Source: Liquidambar formosana
Lineage: Eukaryota > Streptophyta > Magnoliopsida > Saxifragales > Altingiaceae
Length of the DNA stretch: 64,000 bases
Direction of reading: 5' to 3'
NCBI GenBank assembly: GCA_039720395.1
Contig: CM077824.1
Location: 24,815,278-24,879,277 of the forward strand
The notes under the pieces: generated by a model
The model's database searches: none
Told to the model about the DNA's origin: nothing
Seen by the model: the letters and a program-made list of their open reading frames with translations, nothing else
Shown here: one piece after another, positions 11,337 to 22,316 of the stretch
Layout: every line of letters begins with the position of its first letter
How positions within the stretch are numbered: the stretch's first letter is position 1
Translations under genes and position numbers: made by a program

Positions 11337-14237
11337 TAAAGCCAATCGACCATGTATCGCATACCTATCTTCTCAAGATGTTGGTCTTAGACATAACCAA
11401 TTATGTTTTAAAGCTTTAGTCAGTAGGTCTACAAAAACTTATGTAGATAATATCTTCTGTAATGTATCTATTACCTCTTCCAATGATTCCTCTAATCACT
11501 TGGAATTGTCACTCTATGAGTTTGGACTTTTGATGAGACCGTGATTCCTATACTTGAGATATAGACCCATTGTTGTCACAAAACAAGGTGTGGGCAACTC
11601 AATGGAAGGAACAACTCTAAGTTCTAAATGAACTTATAGATCCAAACAGTCTCCTAGACAATGCGACAATTAATTCACCCTTAATAATGGAATCCACTGT
11701 ATCTTTCATACAGTTCTTCCATTTAGTATTTCACCAACTAAAGTGAATATAAAATATACCCCATATGGATTATATCCAAATCCATATACCCATCTACTAT
11801 GAGTTTACAATTTCCATATACAATCCAATATTCCAAATTTGAATTGACTGATAACTATTTGTAACAATTACAACATAATAGATATCAGGTTCAATACATA
11901 GTGTAGAATAAGGCTTCTTAACACTTTAAGAATCTTACTTGTGTTATCCTAGGGCACATACCCTTGAATAATGAATTCTTATCTGAAGTAAATCAGACCT
12001 CCCTTAGAATTCTCCATGTTGAACTCCTTCAACATTTCAACTATGTTTAATGACTTGGAGATACTTAGCAATCTATATGATCTATCTCTATAGATCTTGT
12101 TGGATGCTTCTACCAAATCTTTCATGAAGAAGTTTTTTTTTTTTTTTTTTTTCAAAAACTAAAACTTCACATTAGATAACATTCATATATCATTCATAAT
12201 GATTATGATGTCATCCATACTTAGGATAAAGAAAAACGATCGCACTCCCACTAACCTTTTATACACTCATGGTCCATCTATACAATGAGAGAAATCAAAC
12301 AATTTGATTACTTCAACTTTATAGATGTTCTAATTATGAGAACCTTGTAGTCTATTAATAGACTTCTATAACTTACACACTTTTATGGTTTTTCACCATT
12401 TGATATAACATCTTTATATCCTTTTTGACATATCTTATATTCAAAATGTGTGTTTATAGATAACAAGATCCAAATGGATTTCAGCATAACTATTATCAAA
12501 CAAGTTTCTTTATAGACAACTTTTTGCCTATGTTGAAAACATTCTTAAATAGCCAAGCCTTTTAGGTCTCTACCTATCCATATTGGATTTAATGACTCTT
12601 AGTCATTTCTCGAGTTGATGTGAAACATCGTCTAGTCATAATCAATAGGATTATCTTGGTGATCTTTATCACCAAAGAACAATTCTTTCACATTCTAATA
12701 GAGATACAATATCTCTCTTATGTTAAGAAATATCCAATTTGATCTATGAAAAGATTGTAGTGTAGTTAAGGGTTTTGTCTCAACAGAGACAAGGGTTGGA
12801 TCTTTGTTCGTTTGTGGCTTTACAGACAATTCTATAAATTCTATCTACTTTTGCATCTTTCTTGAATGAACTCTTTCTCAAGAAAATCCAGCAAACATCC
12901 TAATGGACAACTTTTGTTCATTAGGGTAATAGAAATACTATCCCAACCACTTTTGGGATACACCACAATTCAACACTTACTTGACCGTATTTCCAGATTG
13001 TCTACATTATGTTTCCAGACATACGTAGCACAAGCCCAAGCCTTAACTTCTTTAAGTTGGGTTTCTTCCCATATTATATCTAATATAATTGGGACAAAAC
13101 TGGAGTGAACCCTAAATTATCAATATGTAGCAATTTTAAGATATATCCTAGATGGATACATTAGTAAAACTCATCATGAATCAAACCATATCTTAATAGG
13201 GTTCAATTCGTTCTCTTAGATTCACCATTGAGCTATGGTATTCTAAGATGAGTCTACTGTAATTGAATGCATGCTCTACATGACTATATACATCACAATG
13301 TATTAGTCAAATTATAAATGTAACTCTTTCACTTCACCAAGTAAAAGATGGGTTTGGTCATCTCATAACCAAGTCATAATCGTTACATTTAAATGAGAGT
13401 CTCTACATCTCTTGTATTCTCGGAATACGTTGCATTCGCTCTAATTAGTCATTTAAATTCAGAAATCAAATTTCTAGAATGTCTTAAATGACCTAGTTAA
13501 GAAATAAGTTCCCAAAATTAATCTAGCAACTCTTGCTCTATTAAAATTTTTAAAGGTAACTTATTATCTACTTAACTTTTTGCTTCGATTTAGATTACAC
13601 TAGAATCCAAAAACCAAGAAGCAGAACTAACCAACAATTTAGTTTAGAGCATGAACCAAAACTTCAAAAGTTTGGCTCTTCTAGGAAGACTGATACTTTA
13701 TCAAGTTCCCTTTACAATACCTTATGTTTACTACAAAATAATTATATTTCTTTGTCTTTGACTTTTCAAGACTTGCTTTCCTCTATGCTTCCATTTTAAA
13801 TCACATCTAGCTTCTCAAGCTATTCTATGTGATTAATCATTTTTCAAAAGAATGATTGTTAATAAACAACTTTTATTACATCCTAGTCTAGAAGAAGTCC
13901 TTTACAAGTACTATACTTTATAGTATTATTTTACTCACAATACAACCTTTGTATGTGATGTAGGACATCAAAGGCACTTGCATTGACTAATTTTGCTTCT
14001 GAAGCTCATTAGTCATCAATACTATCATATAGCATGGCAACAAGATGCCAATTGCGCATAATGTCTTTTTCTTCTTAGGATGTTTTATGGAGGGCCTTTA
14101 ATAAAAGGCCTAATAGCATATAAACAATCTTTTGAAATTGAGAACAATTCTCAATTTCCTAAGTCAATCAAAGAAATCGGGTTTAGTCAAACTATCAATA
14201 TCCTATATTAGGAAATAGGGGTTTTGAGGTGAGTAAT
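11337..14237 (-). pseudogene. Decayed Copia-C gag-pol
   Basis: Same wreck as in B, base for base over long stretches, with the gag start ATG changed to ATT at 14235-14237. The RNase H end motif lies beside the PPT. Remnants of RT (near 12180-12260) and of the region after the integrase core (12866-13000) are recognisable against Copia-D. A run of 20 T at 12133-12152 expands a short T-rich stretch present in the other copies. No usable frame remains. Confidence 0.85.
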
Positions 14238-14396
14238 TAGGTAATCTACATAAACAGAGAATTAGATTTCATTTTTATCCATAATGATTGGGTCTTTAAT
14301 CATATGGTACCTCCCACTATTTTATCAAATTCCATACACCCTCTAATGGAATTCGGGAATCTCATTCCTAATGGGGATTGGGGTCCCACTGTGACC

Positions 14397-14614
14397 TAGA
14401 AGCCTCACATGTTAGTTTCTTGGCTTCTAACCCACAATAAGAAGACAACTCTTTGTCTATTGCTTCATAAGCAAGTTCCAATCGTTTTGCCTCTAGGGAA
14501 CATACACCTCACATGTTAGTTTCTTGGAATACTTCCCTAGTTAAGTTAAACCCATCATTCACACAGGTATGTTTCGCCAAATATATACCTCACATGTTAG
14601 TTTCTTGGTATATA
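14397..14614 (-). promoter_or_regulatory. Three stem-loops with a constant loop (Copia-C leader)
   Basis: Clearest copy of the hairpin block. Stem TAGAAGCC/GGCTTCTA (14397-14404 with 14422-14429) and stem TATATACC/GGTATATA (14582-14589 with 14607-14614) are both perfect 8-bp stems around the identical 17-nt loop, which reads TCACATGTTAGTTTCTT on the plus strand. A third copy of the loop lies between longer imperfect arms (about 14496-14539). The stems share no sequence beyond the closing CC/GG, so the structure and loop appear to be what is kept. Confidence 0.8.
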
Positions 14615-15182
14615 CCAGTTTAGGCACCCCATGATATCTCATATGTGATAGTTTCAAGTAATGTCTTTAACATGGGTAGCTCCTACATGTCTGCAGCCAG
14701 GTACCCACATTAAGGGACGTTAGATGATCCTATAATGATGGAAGGCAATGAAGAATTCATTCCCCAATGACTTCTCCATTTTCAACTTAATATTAAATAA
14801 GAGGGGTTTTAAAGGGTCTCATCAAATTAACATGCATCCTATGTATCAAAATTTAAATATATAAATTATGCTATTTATAATCGTACATCTCATGCTATTA
14901 TAAATCATACATCGCATGCTATTATATATCAACATATATAAAGTACCATATTTTGATATTAGTCCCTAAGTGAATAGGTAACATATACCAAACTATAGTA
15001 TTGGAGCTAATACAATTATCTCATAAATTAAAGCTCCCACTATGATGATTATGGACTTTAAGAAGATTCAATCCAAGCCAATAGATTGAATCCTAGGTCT
15101 ATGGTGGGTGTAGGTGATCGTAAAATAAACCATTCGTAACATGCATGCTTTCTTGAAAAACTTCTCTAAGCTTTCAAGTCCT

Positions 15183-15368
15183 TCAATCTGCTCCCTTGGC
15201 TTGATGGTCTCCACCATTGGCTTGTTGGGCTCCATCATACTCCTTTGGGTCCACCATGCTCCTTAGTGCGCTCTCGATTACATAACATTTACATAATATA
15301 TAGAAAGGGATACATAAGGGAAATGTGGGGTACATAAGAGAATGATAGAAAGAGAGGGAAGGTGGCAT
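15183..15368 (-). CDS. Short sense ORF in Copia-C leader (61 codons)
   Basis: Counterpart of 1017-1208. It is two codons shorter because a CTCTCC-type repeat near the start has contracted, and it differs at a few residues (FYILCK for FFKLCK). The change in length is a multiple of three and keeps the frame, a mild hint of constraint. Confidence 0.3.
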   Translation of the reverse strand: MPPSLSFYHSLMYPTFPLCIPFYILCKCYVIESALRSMVDPKEYDGAQQANGGDHQAKGAD

Positions 15369-17689
15369 GCAAGCCCCAAATAATAAATTACATCACCATA
15401 ATAAAATTACAACTCTTGAAAAATTATTGCAACCCATTCATAAGACGGCCAATCACAATTGGTTTAAGGGGTATAGTCCATAATCATCATCCAAACACAT
15501 ACATACAATCTCATTGCATAATGTAAAGAAAAACTGTAAGCATTAAAACATATGGGCATTATGGTAATTCTCTTGAATGATTTACATTAATCTCATTAAT
15601 GCATCCTAATCTTATTAGGTTTAAACAAAAATATCCAGAATTAAATAAAGTCTTAACATTTAAGACATTTAGTTTCAATTAATCAAATTAATAGAAACAT
15701 ATAAAGTTTCCTAAAATAACTCTAATATCCAATATTAGGGTTTCCTTATTTAAACAAAACAATTTCATTTAATTAAGAATTTCCAGATTTTAATTTAATC
15801 CCCAATTGTATTTTAAACCATTTAAAACATTATAAAATTAATCAATATTAATTAAATAATTAACATGGGAATTAAATAAAATCAATTAAATGATGAATTA
15901 GTGTATTAGGGTTTCCTAAAACCCTAAACCCTAAATGCATAACCCTAAACCCTAAATGCAAGCCCTAATCATTAAATGCCTTATGATTGGTCATTTAATA
16001 ACCAATCATTAAAACCCTAGGTTCATACGGTATTTAATAAAAGGGATTAGGGTTTAATTAATGCCAAATAGGGTATTTATTACCCTTAATTAATTACACT
16101 AATTAGGGTTATCAAAACCCTAACCCTAGACATCATTAATGGTATTAATTATGCCCTAACAATTAACAACCATGATTGGTCATTTAATGACCAATCATTA
16201 ACTCTTAATTAAGGTAATTAATATTCCAATTAGGGTTTTAATTAATGCCATAATGAAATTAGGGTTTCATCATTAACTCAAAATTAGGGTTTCATCCTTA
16301 ACTCTATGCAGCCATCACTACCAGGGGCTGCCTGAGCTTGGCTAGGCTGCCATGGCCGCCAACGACTGTGGGAGGCCATGGCCAGTCATGGGAGAACATC
16401 CTAGGGGTGTGGGACAAGCCTCTGGACACGTGAGAAGTGGTGGAAGTGGCTGCCATCATCAAGAACAATCAGGGTTTCCAAAACCCATTGCTGGAGCCAT
16501 TGTTGCAGACCTTGAAGGTCACAATAGCTTCTAAAACCTTACCAATTCGACTCCTCCATTGAAACCAGCTTTTGTATCATGTCCCTACATGAAATACTAA
16601 GCTAATAGAAGAGGTTTGGATGATCAAATCATCATCAATTGTTCTAAACAATTAAAACAACAGTAGGCAGCCCAGAAATTTACAGCATACTGTCCATTGT
16701 TAGAAATTGATTTAAAACCCAGCAAGATGAATGAATTAGGCTACCAAACGAATTTTCCCAGTATCCTACATGTCTTAGGAAACTAATGCAATTGGTTTCA
16801 TGCAATTTGGAGTTCCCTAACTCAAGTTCTAATCAAAACTCCATTGATGACTTTTCTGCAGAAAAATTCTGCTATGCTGTTCATGAAAAATTTTCAAACT
16901 TTTTGAATCTTTTTCCATCAAAACCTTTTTGAAACTTAAAGAAAATCATATACACATGATATATAATGATCCTACAATGATCTTCCATCATAAATACAGC
17001 AGCTTTAATTAGAATTAATTGCAAGAACCTTTGGGTTCTAAAACCCAGATTCAGCCTCCATGGTGTTCTTCTCCTTCTTCCTTCTGTTCTAGCATCTTAA
17101 TCCAATTATGATGCATCTAAATGCTTGGGAACCTTTCCCTACCATGTCTAGAACATAACCCAAGTGATGGCAACCATTGCCATGCCTTTGATCTCCATCA
17201 ATAACTCAAAGTTGTGGCTATTGCATCATTCCCGAGCAAAACTGTCTTTCCAGACAGCCTGTAGTAAAAAATTCATAACTTTCACTACAGAACTCGGATT
17301 GACGCACCGTTTGTTGGGTTGGAAAGCTTATTCGAAGACCTTTCTAACCATATATGGCTCGAAAATTTTGGAGAAGAACTCTGAATTCGGCATGCAAAAC
17401 AAGATGACGGTTTTTCATGGCTACCATGAAAACTGTTCATAACAGTTTTATAAAACCCTAGTTTCCTTATTCTTCTTCTCCAAACTCAAACCCTATGCAA
17501 CCTATTGCATCCATGGCTACACTTAACCATCAATAAGAAGAGGAGTAGAAGAGAATTGACCTAGGGTTCCAAACCCTAGGTTCAGCCATGGAGGAAAACC
17601 AATTATGCAGGAAAATTTTCCAGATTTTTGAATCATTCAACTACACCATAATTACCAGCCCATATGTATTTTGTATTATGCATAATCAT

Positions 17690-17702
17690 GGCTCTGATAC
17701 CA
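17690..17702 (-). promoter_or_regulatory. Primer-binding site of Copia-C (initiator tRNA-Met)
   Basis: Minus-strand TGGTATCAGAGCC one base inside the 5' LTR. It is complementary to the 3' end of plant initiator tRNA-Met, the usual Copia primer. It fixes the element's orientation. Confidence 0.95.
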
Positions 17703-17703
17703 C

Positions 17704-19366
17704 TGTTGGGAATCGAACAAGAGGGAAAAATCGAAGTGCGGAATATAAAAATTTTTCCTGCGATTCCCAATCCCATGAATCTAACTATGCATAACACAAA
17801 ATCAAACCCTAACTACAAAGAGGGTTAGAACACTTACAGAATTTTTGTCTTCTCCTTTTTGCTCCAAGCTTTGATTCCGGACAGCGGTGAATGAGCAGCC
17901 CAAGTGTGCTGCCTCCAACGGTATCCACACCTAGCTAGAGCTTCAAGTCCTTTCTTTCTTCTTCCTTGTTGTTGCTAGAGGTGGAGAAGAGAGAGAGAGA
18001 GAGAAGAGAGCCTCCAAGGGGCTGGACGGCTAGGGTTTTTTGTGCAAGCCTTTTTTTTTGCCATGTCACACATAAGTGTGACTTATATAGGCAGCCCACT
18101 AAAGGGGGCTGGCCATGGGGAAGAAACCCTAATAGGGTTATGTGTAATTACTCTTAATTGCACATTAACCCCTATTATTTGTATCAAATACAAATAGGCC
18201 CATAAAGAACTATTCTTTATTCACTAAAACCCTTTCTCTCATAGACTTTAAAGCCCTTCTTGCATGATCAGTGTGTGACCCATTGGGTTCACATCATCAA
18301 GTAGTAGGAATAGCACGAGGTGTGCACAATGGAACGCTTTCCATTTAGGGTCTAATTGGAACTCCTTCCAATTCCCTAATTGATTATAACTCACTTATAT
18401 CAATTAGGGCTTCTACTAACCATGAGTAACACCTAGCATATGGCTCATGGTGTGGTCCTTAATGAGGTGAATAGTCATTTACAAAGAACCCTTCTGTTAT
18501 AGTTTATAGGTTACAATTGCATCCTTCCTTCAACACAATGTCTCCAATTGAACTAATAGGACATGGAAGTCTGTCAAGTCCCTAGTTCAATTACTTTATA
18601 CTCATTCATAGATATCAACTCATTGATGAACTCATGAAACTCTTTTCATATTCATCCTACCATGGCCATGGATTTAATGAGTTATATTATGAATGCTATA
18701 TGAGACATTCTCTCTCTTTTTCCTGAGAGTGATGGATCCCTTGTTGATCACTCACATGCCTTCATACACATAGCAGTAGGGCCAATGAACACCTTTGCAG
18801 ACCCCTGAATAAGATCTGCACTTAGTGTTATCAAACTTCTAAAGCTACATGCATAAGGCAACTATGGTGTCTCAGGTCTAAGGATAACTTGTACTACTAT
18901 AACAATGAGAAACTGATTGACAGGCAGGATAAAACTCCATTCAGTTTATCTCATATCTTTGGTCACATTCAGTGTACCTATTCTTATAATAGGCACCCAC
19001 TTGTTGGTTGTAGTGTCTCCACACAAATAGCTTGAGACTAGCTATCCTCCTATAGAGTCAACCTAACAAGTACTAGTCCTATGGTTCATTACTGTCCATC
19101 ATAGTGAACCTTCAACTAGGAATGCTTAAGGAGTTTAGTACAGAGATATATCTATAGTCTCAAAATTACAACTCTTTGTAATTCCATATTCTCAACTCTA
19201 ACTCCATGGACATATTATGTAAATATAAATGATGCATATAAACATAATAGAATAAGCCCTTTTATTAAATCAATAATAAATGTGACATACATAAATGAAA
19301 TCAAATGATTGTTCCTAATCCCTAAACAATCATCTCCATGATTGGCTCTAGGGCATAATCCTAACA
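17704..19366 (-). repeat. Copia-C 5' LTR
   Basis: 1663-bp LTR beside the PBS. The right edge CCTAACA is followed by GCCTC. It drives minus-strand transcription of the element from the TATA box at 18082-18090. Confidence 0.95.
18065..18090 (-). promoter_or_regulatory. LTR core promoter of Copia-C: TATA box and inverted repeat
   Basis: Minus-strand CTATATAAG (18082-18090) is a good plant TATA box. It runs directly into the inverted repeat GTCACAC-TTAT-GTGTGAC (18065-18082), which would lie between TATA and the expected start site. The arrangement recurs in every LTR of the family here, including the divergent 5' LTR of Copia-D. Confidence 0.75.
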
Positions 19367-19371
19367 GCCTC

Positions 19372-20638
19372 TGGACACGTGAGAAGTGGTGGAAGTGGCT
19401 GCCATCATCAAGAACAATCAGGGTTTCCAAACCCATTGCTGGAGCCATTGTTGCAGACCTTGAAGGTCACAATAGCTTCTAAATCCTTATCAATTCGACT
19501 CTTCCATTGAAACCAGCTTTTGTACCATGTCCCTACATGAAATACTAAGCTAATAGAAGAGGTTTGGATGATCAAATCATCACCAATTGTTCTAAACAAT
19601 TAAAACAACAGTAGGCTGCCCAGAATTTGACAGCACACTGTCCATGATCAGAAATTGATTTAAAACCCAGCAAGATGAATGAATTAGGCTACCAAACGAA
19701 TTTTCCCAGTATCCTACATGTCTTAGGAAACTAATGCAATTGGTTTCATGCAATTTGGAGTTCCCTAACTCAAGTTCTAATCAAAACTCCATTGATGACT
19801 TTTCTGCAGAGAAAATCTACTATGCTGTTCATGAAAAATTTTCAAACTTTTTGAATCTTTTTCCATCAAAACCTTTTTGAAACTTAAAGAAAATCATATA
19901 CACATGATATATAATGATCCTACAATGATCTTCCATCATAAATACAGCTGCTTTAATTAGAATTAATTGCAAGAACCTTAGGGTTCTAAAACCCAGATTC
20001 AGCCTCCATGGTGTTCTTCTCCTTCTTCCTTCTGTTCTAGCATCTTAATCCAATTATGATGCATCTAAATGCTTGGGAACCTTTCCCTACCATGTCTAGA
20101 ACATAACCCAAGTGGTGGCAACCATTGCCATGCCTTTGATCTCCATCAATAACTCAAAGTTGTGGCTATTGCATCATTCCCGAGCAAAACTGTCTTTCCA
20201 GACAGCCTGTAGTAAAAAATTCATAACTTTCACTACAGAACTCGGATTGACGCACCGTTTGTTGGGTTGGAAAGCTTATTCAAAGAGCTTTCTAACCATA
20301 TATGGCTCGAAACTTTTGGAGAAGAACTCTGAATTCGGCAGGCAAAACAAGATGACGGTTTTTCATGGCTACCATGAAAACTGTTCATAACAGTTTTATA
20401 AAACCATAGTTTCCTTATTCTTCTTCTCCAAACTCAAACCCTATGCAACCTATTGCATCCATGGCTACACTTAACCATCAATTAGAAGAGGAGTAGAAGA
20501 GAATTGACCTAGGGTTCCAAACTCTAGGTTCAGCCATGGAGGAAAACCAATTATGCAGAAAATTTTTTCCAGATTTTTGAATCATTCAACTACACCATAA
20601 TTACCAGCCCATATGTATTTTGTATTATGCATAATCAT
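19372..20638 (-). other. Copia-B leader, part 2 (PBS-proximal)
   Basis: Continuation of the Copia-B leader after the C insertion, homologous to 16433-17689 of Copia-C. It has no sense coding frame. An antisense frame at 20112-20390 (92 codons) also exists in C, but its conservation follows from DNA similarity. Confidence 0.8.
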
Positions 20639-20651
20639 GGCTCTGATACCA
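20639..20651 (-). promoter_or_regulatory. Primer-binding site of Copia-B (initiator tRNA-Met)
   Basis: Minus-strand TGGTATCAGAGCC, one base from the LTR edge at 20653. Confidence 0.95.
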
Positions 20652-20652
20652 C

Positions 20653-22311
20653 TGTTGGGAATCGAACAAGAGGGAAAAATACAAAGGCGGAATATAAAAA
20701 TTTTTCCTACGATTCCCAATCCCATGAATCTAACTATGCATAACACAAAATCAAACCCTAACTACAAAGAGGGTTAGAACACTTACAGAATTTTTGTCTT
20801 CTCCGTTTTGCTCCAAGCTTCTACTCCGGACGGCGGTGAATGAGCAGCCCAAGTGTGCTGCCTCCAACGGTATCCACACCTAGCTAGAGCTTCAAGCCTT
20901 TTCTTTCTTCTTCCTTGTTGTTGCTAGAGGTGGAGAAGAGAGAGAGAGAGAAGAGAGCCTCCAAGGGGCTGGACGGCTAGGGTTTATTGTGCAAGCCTTC
21001 TTATGCCATGTCACACATAAGTGTGACTTATATAGGCAGCCCACTAAAGGGGGCTGGCCATGGGGAAGAAACCCTAATAGGGTTATGTGTAATTACTCTT
21101 AATTGCACATTAACCCCTATTATTTGTATCAAATACAAATAGGCCCATAAAGAACTATTCTTTATTCACTAAAACCCTTTCTCTCATAGACTTTAAAGCC
21201 CTTCTTGCATGATCAGTGTGTGACCCATTGGGTTCACATCATTAAGTAGTAGGAATAGCACAAGGTGTGCACAACGGAACTCTTTCCATTTAGGGTCTAA
21301 TTGGAACTCCTTCCAATTCCCTAATTGATTATAACTCACTTATATCAATTAGGGCTTCTACTAACCATGAGTAACACCTAGCATATGGCTCATGGTGTGG
21401 TCCTTAATGAGGTGAATAGTCATTTACAAAGAACCCTTCTGTTATAGTTTATAGGTTACAATTGCATCCTTCCTTCAACACAATGTCTCCAATTAAACTA
21501 ATAGGACATGGAAGTCTGTCAAGTCCTTAGTTCAATTACTTTATACTCATTCATAGATATCAACTCATTGATGAACTCATGAAACTCTTTTCATATTCAT
21601 CCTACCATGGCCATGGATTTAATGAGTTATATTATGAATGCTATATGAGATATTCTCTCTCTTTTTCCTGAGAGTGATGGATCCCTTGTTGATCACTCAC
21701 ATGCCTTCATACACATAGCAGTAGGGCCAATGAACACCTTTGCAGACCCCTGAATAGGATCTGCACTTAGTGTTATCAAACTTCTAAAGCTACATGCATA
21801 AGGCAACTATGGTGTCTCAGGTCTAAGGATTACTTGTACCACTATAACAATGAGAAACTGATTGACAGGCAGGAAAAAACTCCATTCAGTTTATCTCATA
21901 TCTTTGGTCACATTCAGTGTACCTATTCTCGTAATAGGCACCCACTTGTTGGTTGTAGTGTCTCCACACAAATAGCTTGAGACTAGCTATCCTCCTATAG
22001 AGTCAGCCTAACAAGTGCTAGTCCTATGGTTCATTACTGTCCATCATAGTGAACCTTCAACTAGGAATGCTTTAGGAGTTTAGTACAGAGATATATCTAT
22101 AGTCTCAAAATTACAACTCTTTGTAATTCCATATTCTCAACTCTAACTCCATGGACATATTATGTAAATATAAATGATGCATATAAACATAATAGAATAA
22201 GCCCTTTTATTAAATCAATAATAAATGTGACATACATAAATGAAATCAAATGATTGTTCCTAATCCCTAAACAATCATCTCCATGATTGGCTCTAGGGCA
22301 TAATCCTAACA
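20653..22311 (-). repeat. Copia-B 5' LTR
   Basis: 1659-bp LTR paired with 2908-4566, followed by TTTAA at 22312-22316. Its TATA box is at 21027-21035 with the GTCACAC/GTGTGAC repeat at 21010-21027 (minus strand). Confidence 0.95.
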
Positions 22312-22316
22312 TTTAA

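Larger units (their letters stand above)
14238..17689 (-). other. Copia-C leader
   Basis: About 3.45 kb of non-coding leader between PBS and the former gag start: hairpin triad, short ORF, telomere-like repeats near 15915-15965, paired palindromes, and a PBS-proximal block (17164-17442) with open antisense frames. The PBS-proximal block contains the inverted repeat AGAAAGCT/AGCTTTCT in variant form, perfect in Copia-E. Confidence 0.85.
9658..19366 (-). mobile_element. Copia-C: complete minus-strand element, youngest of the nest
   Basis: Uninterrupted 9709-bp Copia element: 3' LTR 9658-11321, PPT 11322-11336, decayed gag-pol 11337-14237, leader 14238-17689, PBS 17690-17702, 5' LTR 17704-19366. 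The LTRs (1664 and 1663 bp) differ by a T-run length and a couple of substitutions by eye. It inserted in the leader of Copia-B with a GCCTC duplication. It cannot code for its own gag-pol yet transposed recently, so it must have used proteins from another element. Confidence 0.95.
2908..22311 (-). mobile_element. Copia-B: complete minus-strand LTR element, split by Copia-C
   Basis: Complete Copia element on the minus strand. Order in plus coordinates: 3' LTR 2908-4566, PPT, decayed gag-pol, leader, insertion of Copia-C (9658-19366), rest of leader, PBS 20639-20651, 5' LTR 20653-22311. Without C it is about 9.7 kb with about 6.4 kb internal. Both LTRs are 1659 bp, and I saw only about four differences by eye, so insertion is recent although gag-pol is unreadable. 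It is flanked by TTTAA and lies inside the gag-pol remnant of Copia-A in the opposite orientation. Confidence 0.95.

Noticed and set aside
12866..13108. 80-codon frame antisense to Copia-C pol, similar to 22691-22933 in Copia-A
   Set aside because: It is the complement of decayed pol DNA. Similarity follows from the shared element and no independent coding signal is visible.
16352..16534. 60-codon antisense frame starting MAANDCGRPWP, repeated at 32559-32741 and 43844-44026, with an overlapping sense frame at 32490-32675 and 43910-44095
   Set aside because: Both strands are open over the same G+C-richer stretch, which points to base composition rather than a gene.
17164..17442. 92-codon antisense frame near the Copia-C PBS, repeated at 20112-20390
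   Set aside because: B and C are young near-identical copies, so the open frame is not independent evidence. No family recognised, and Copia-D has different sequence here.
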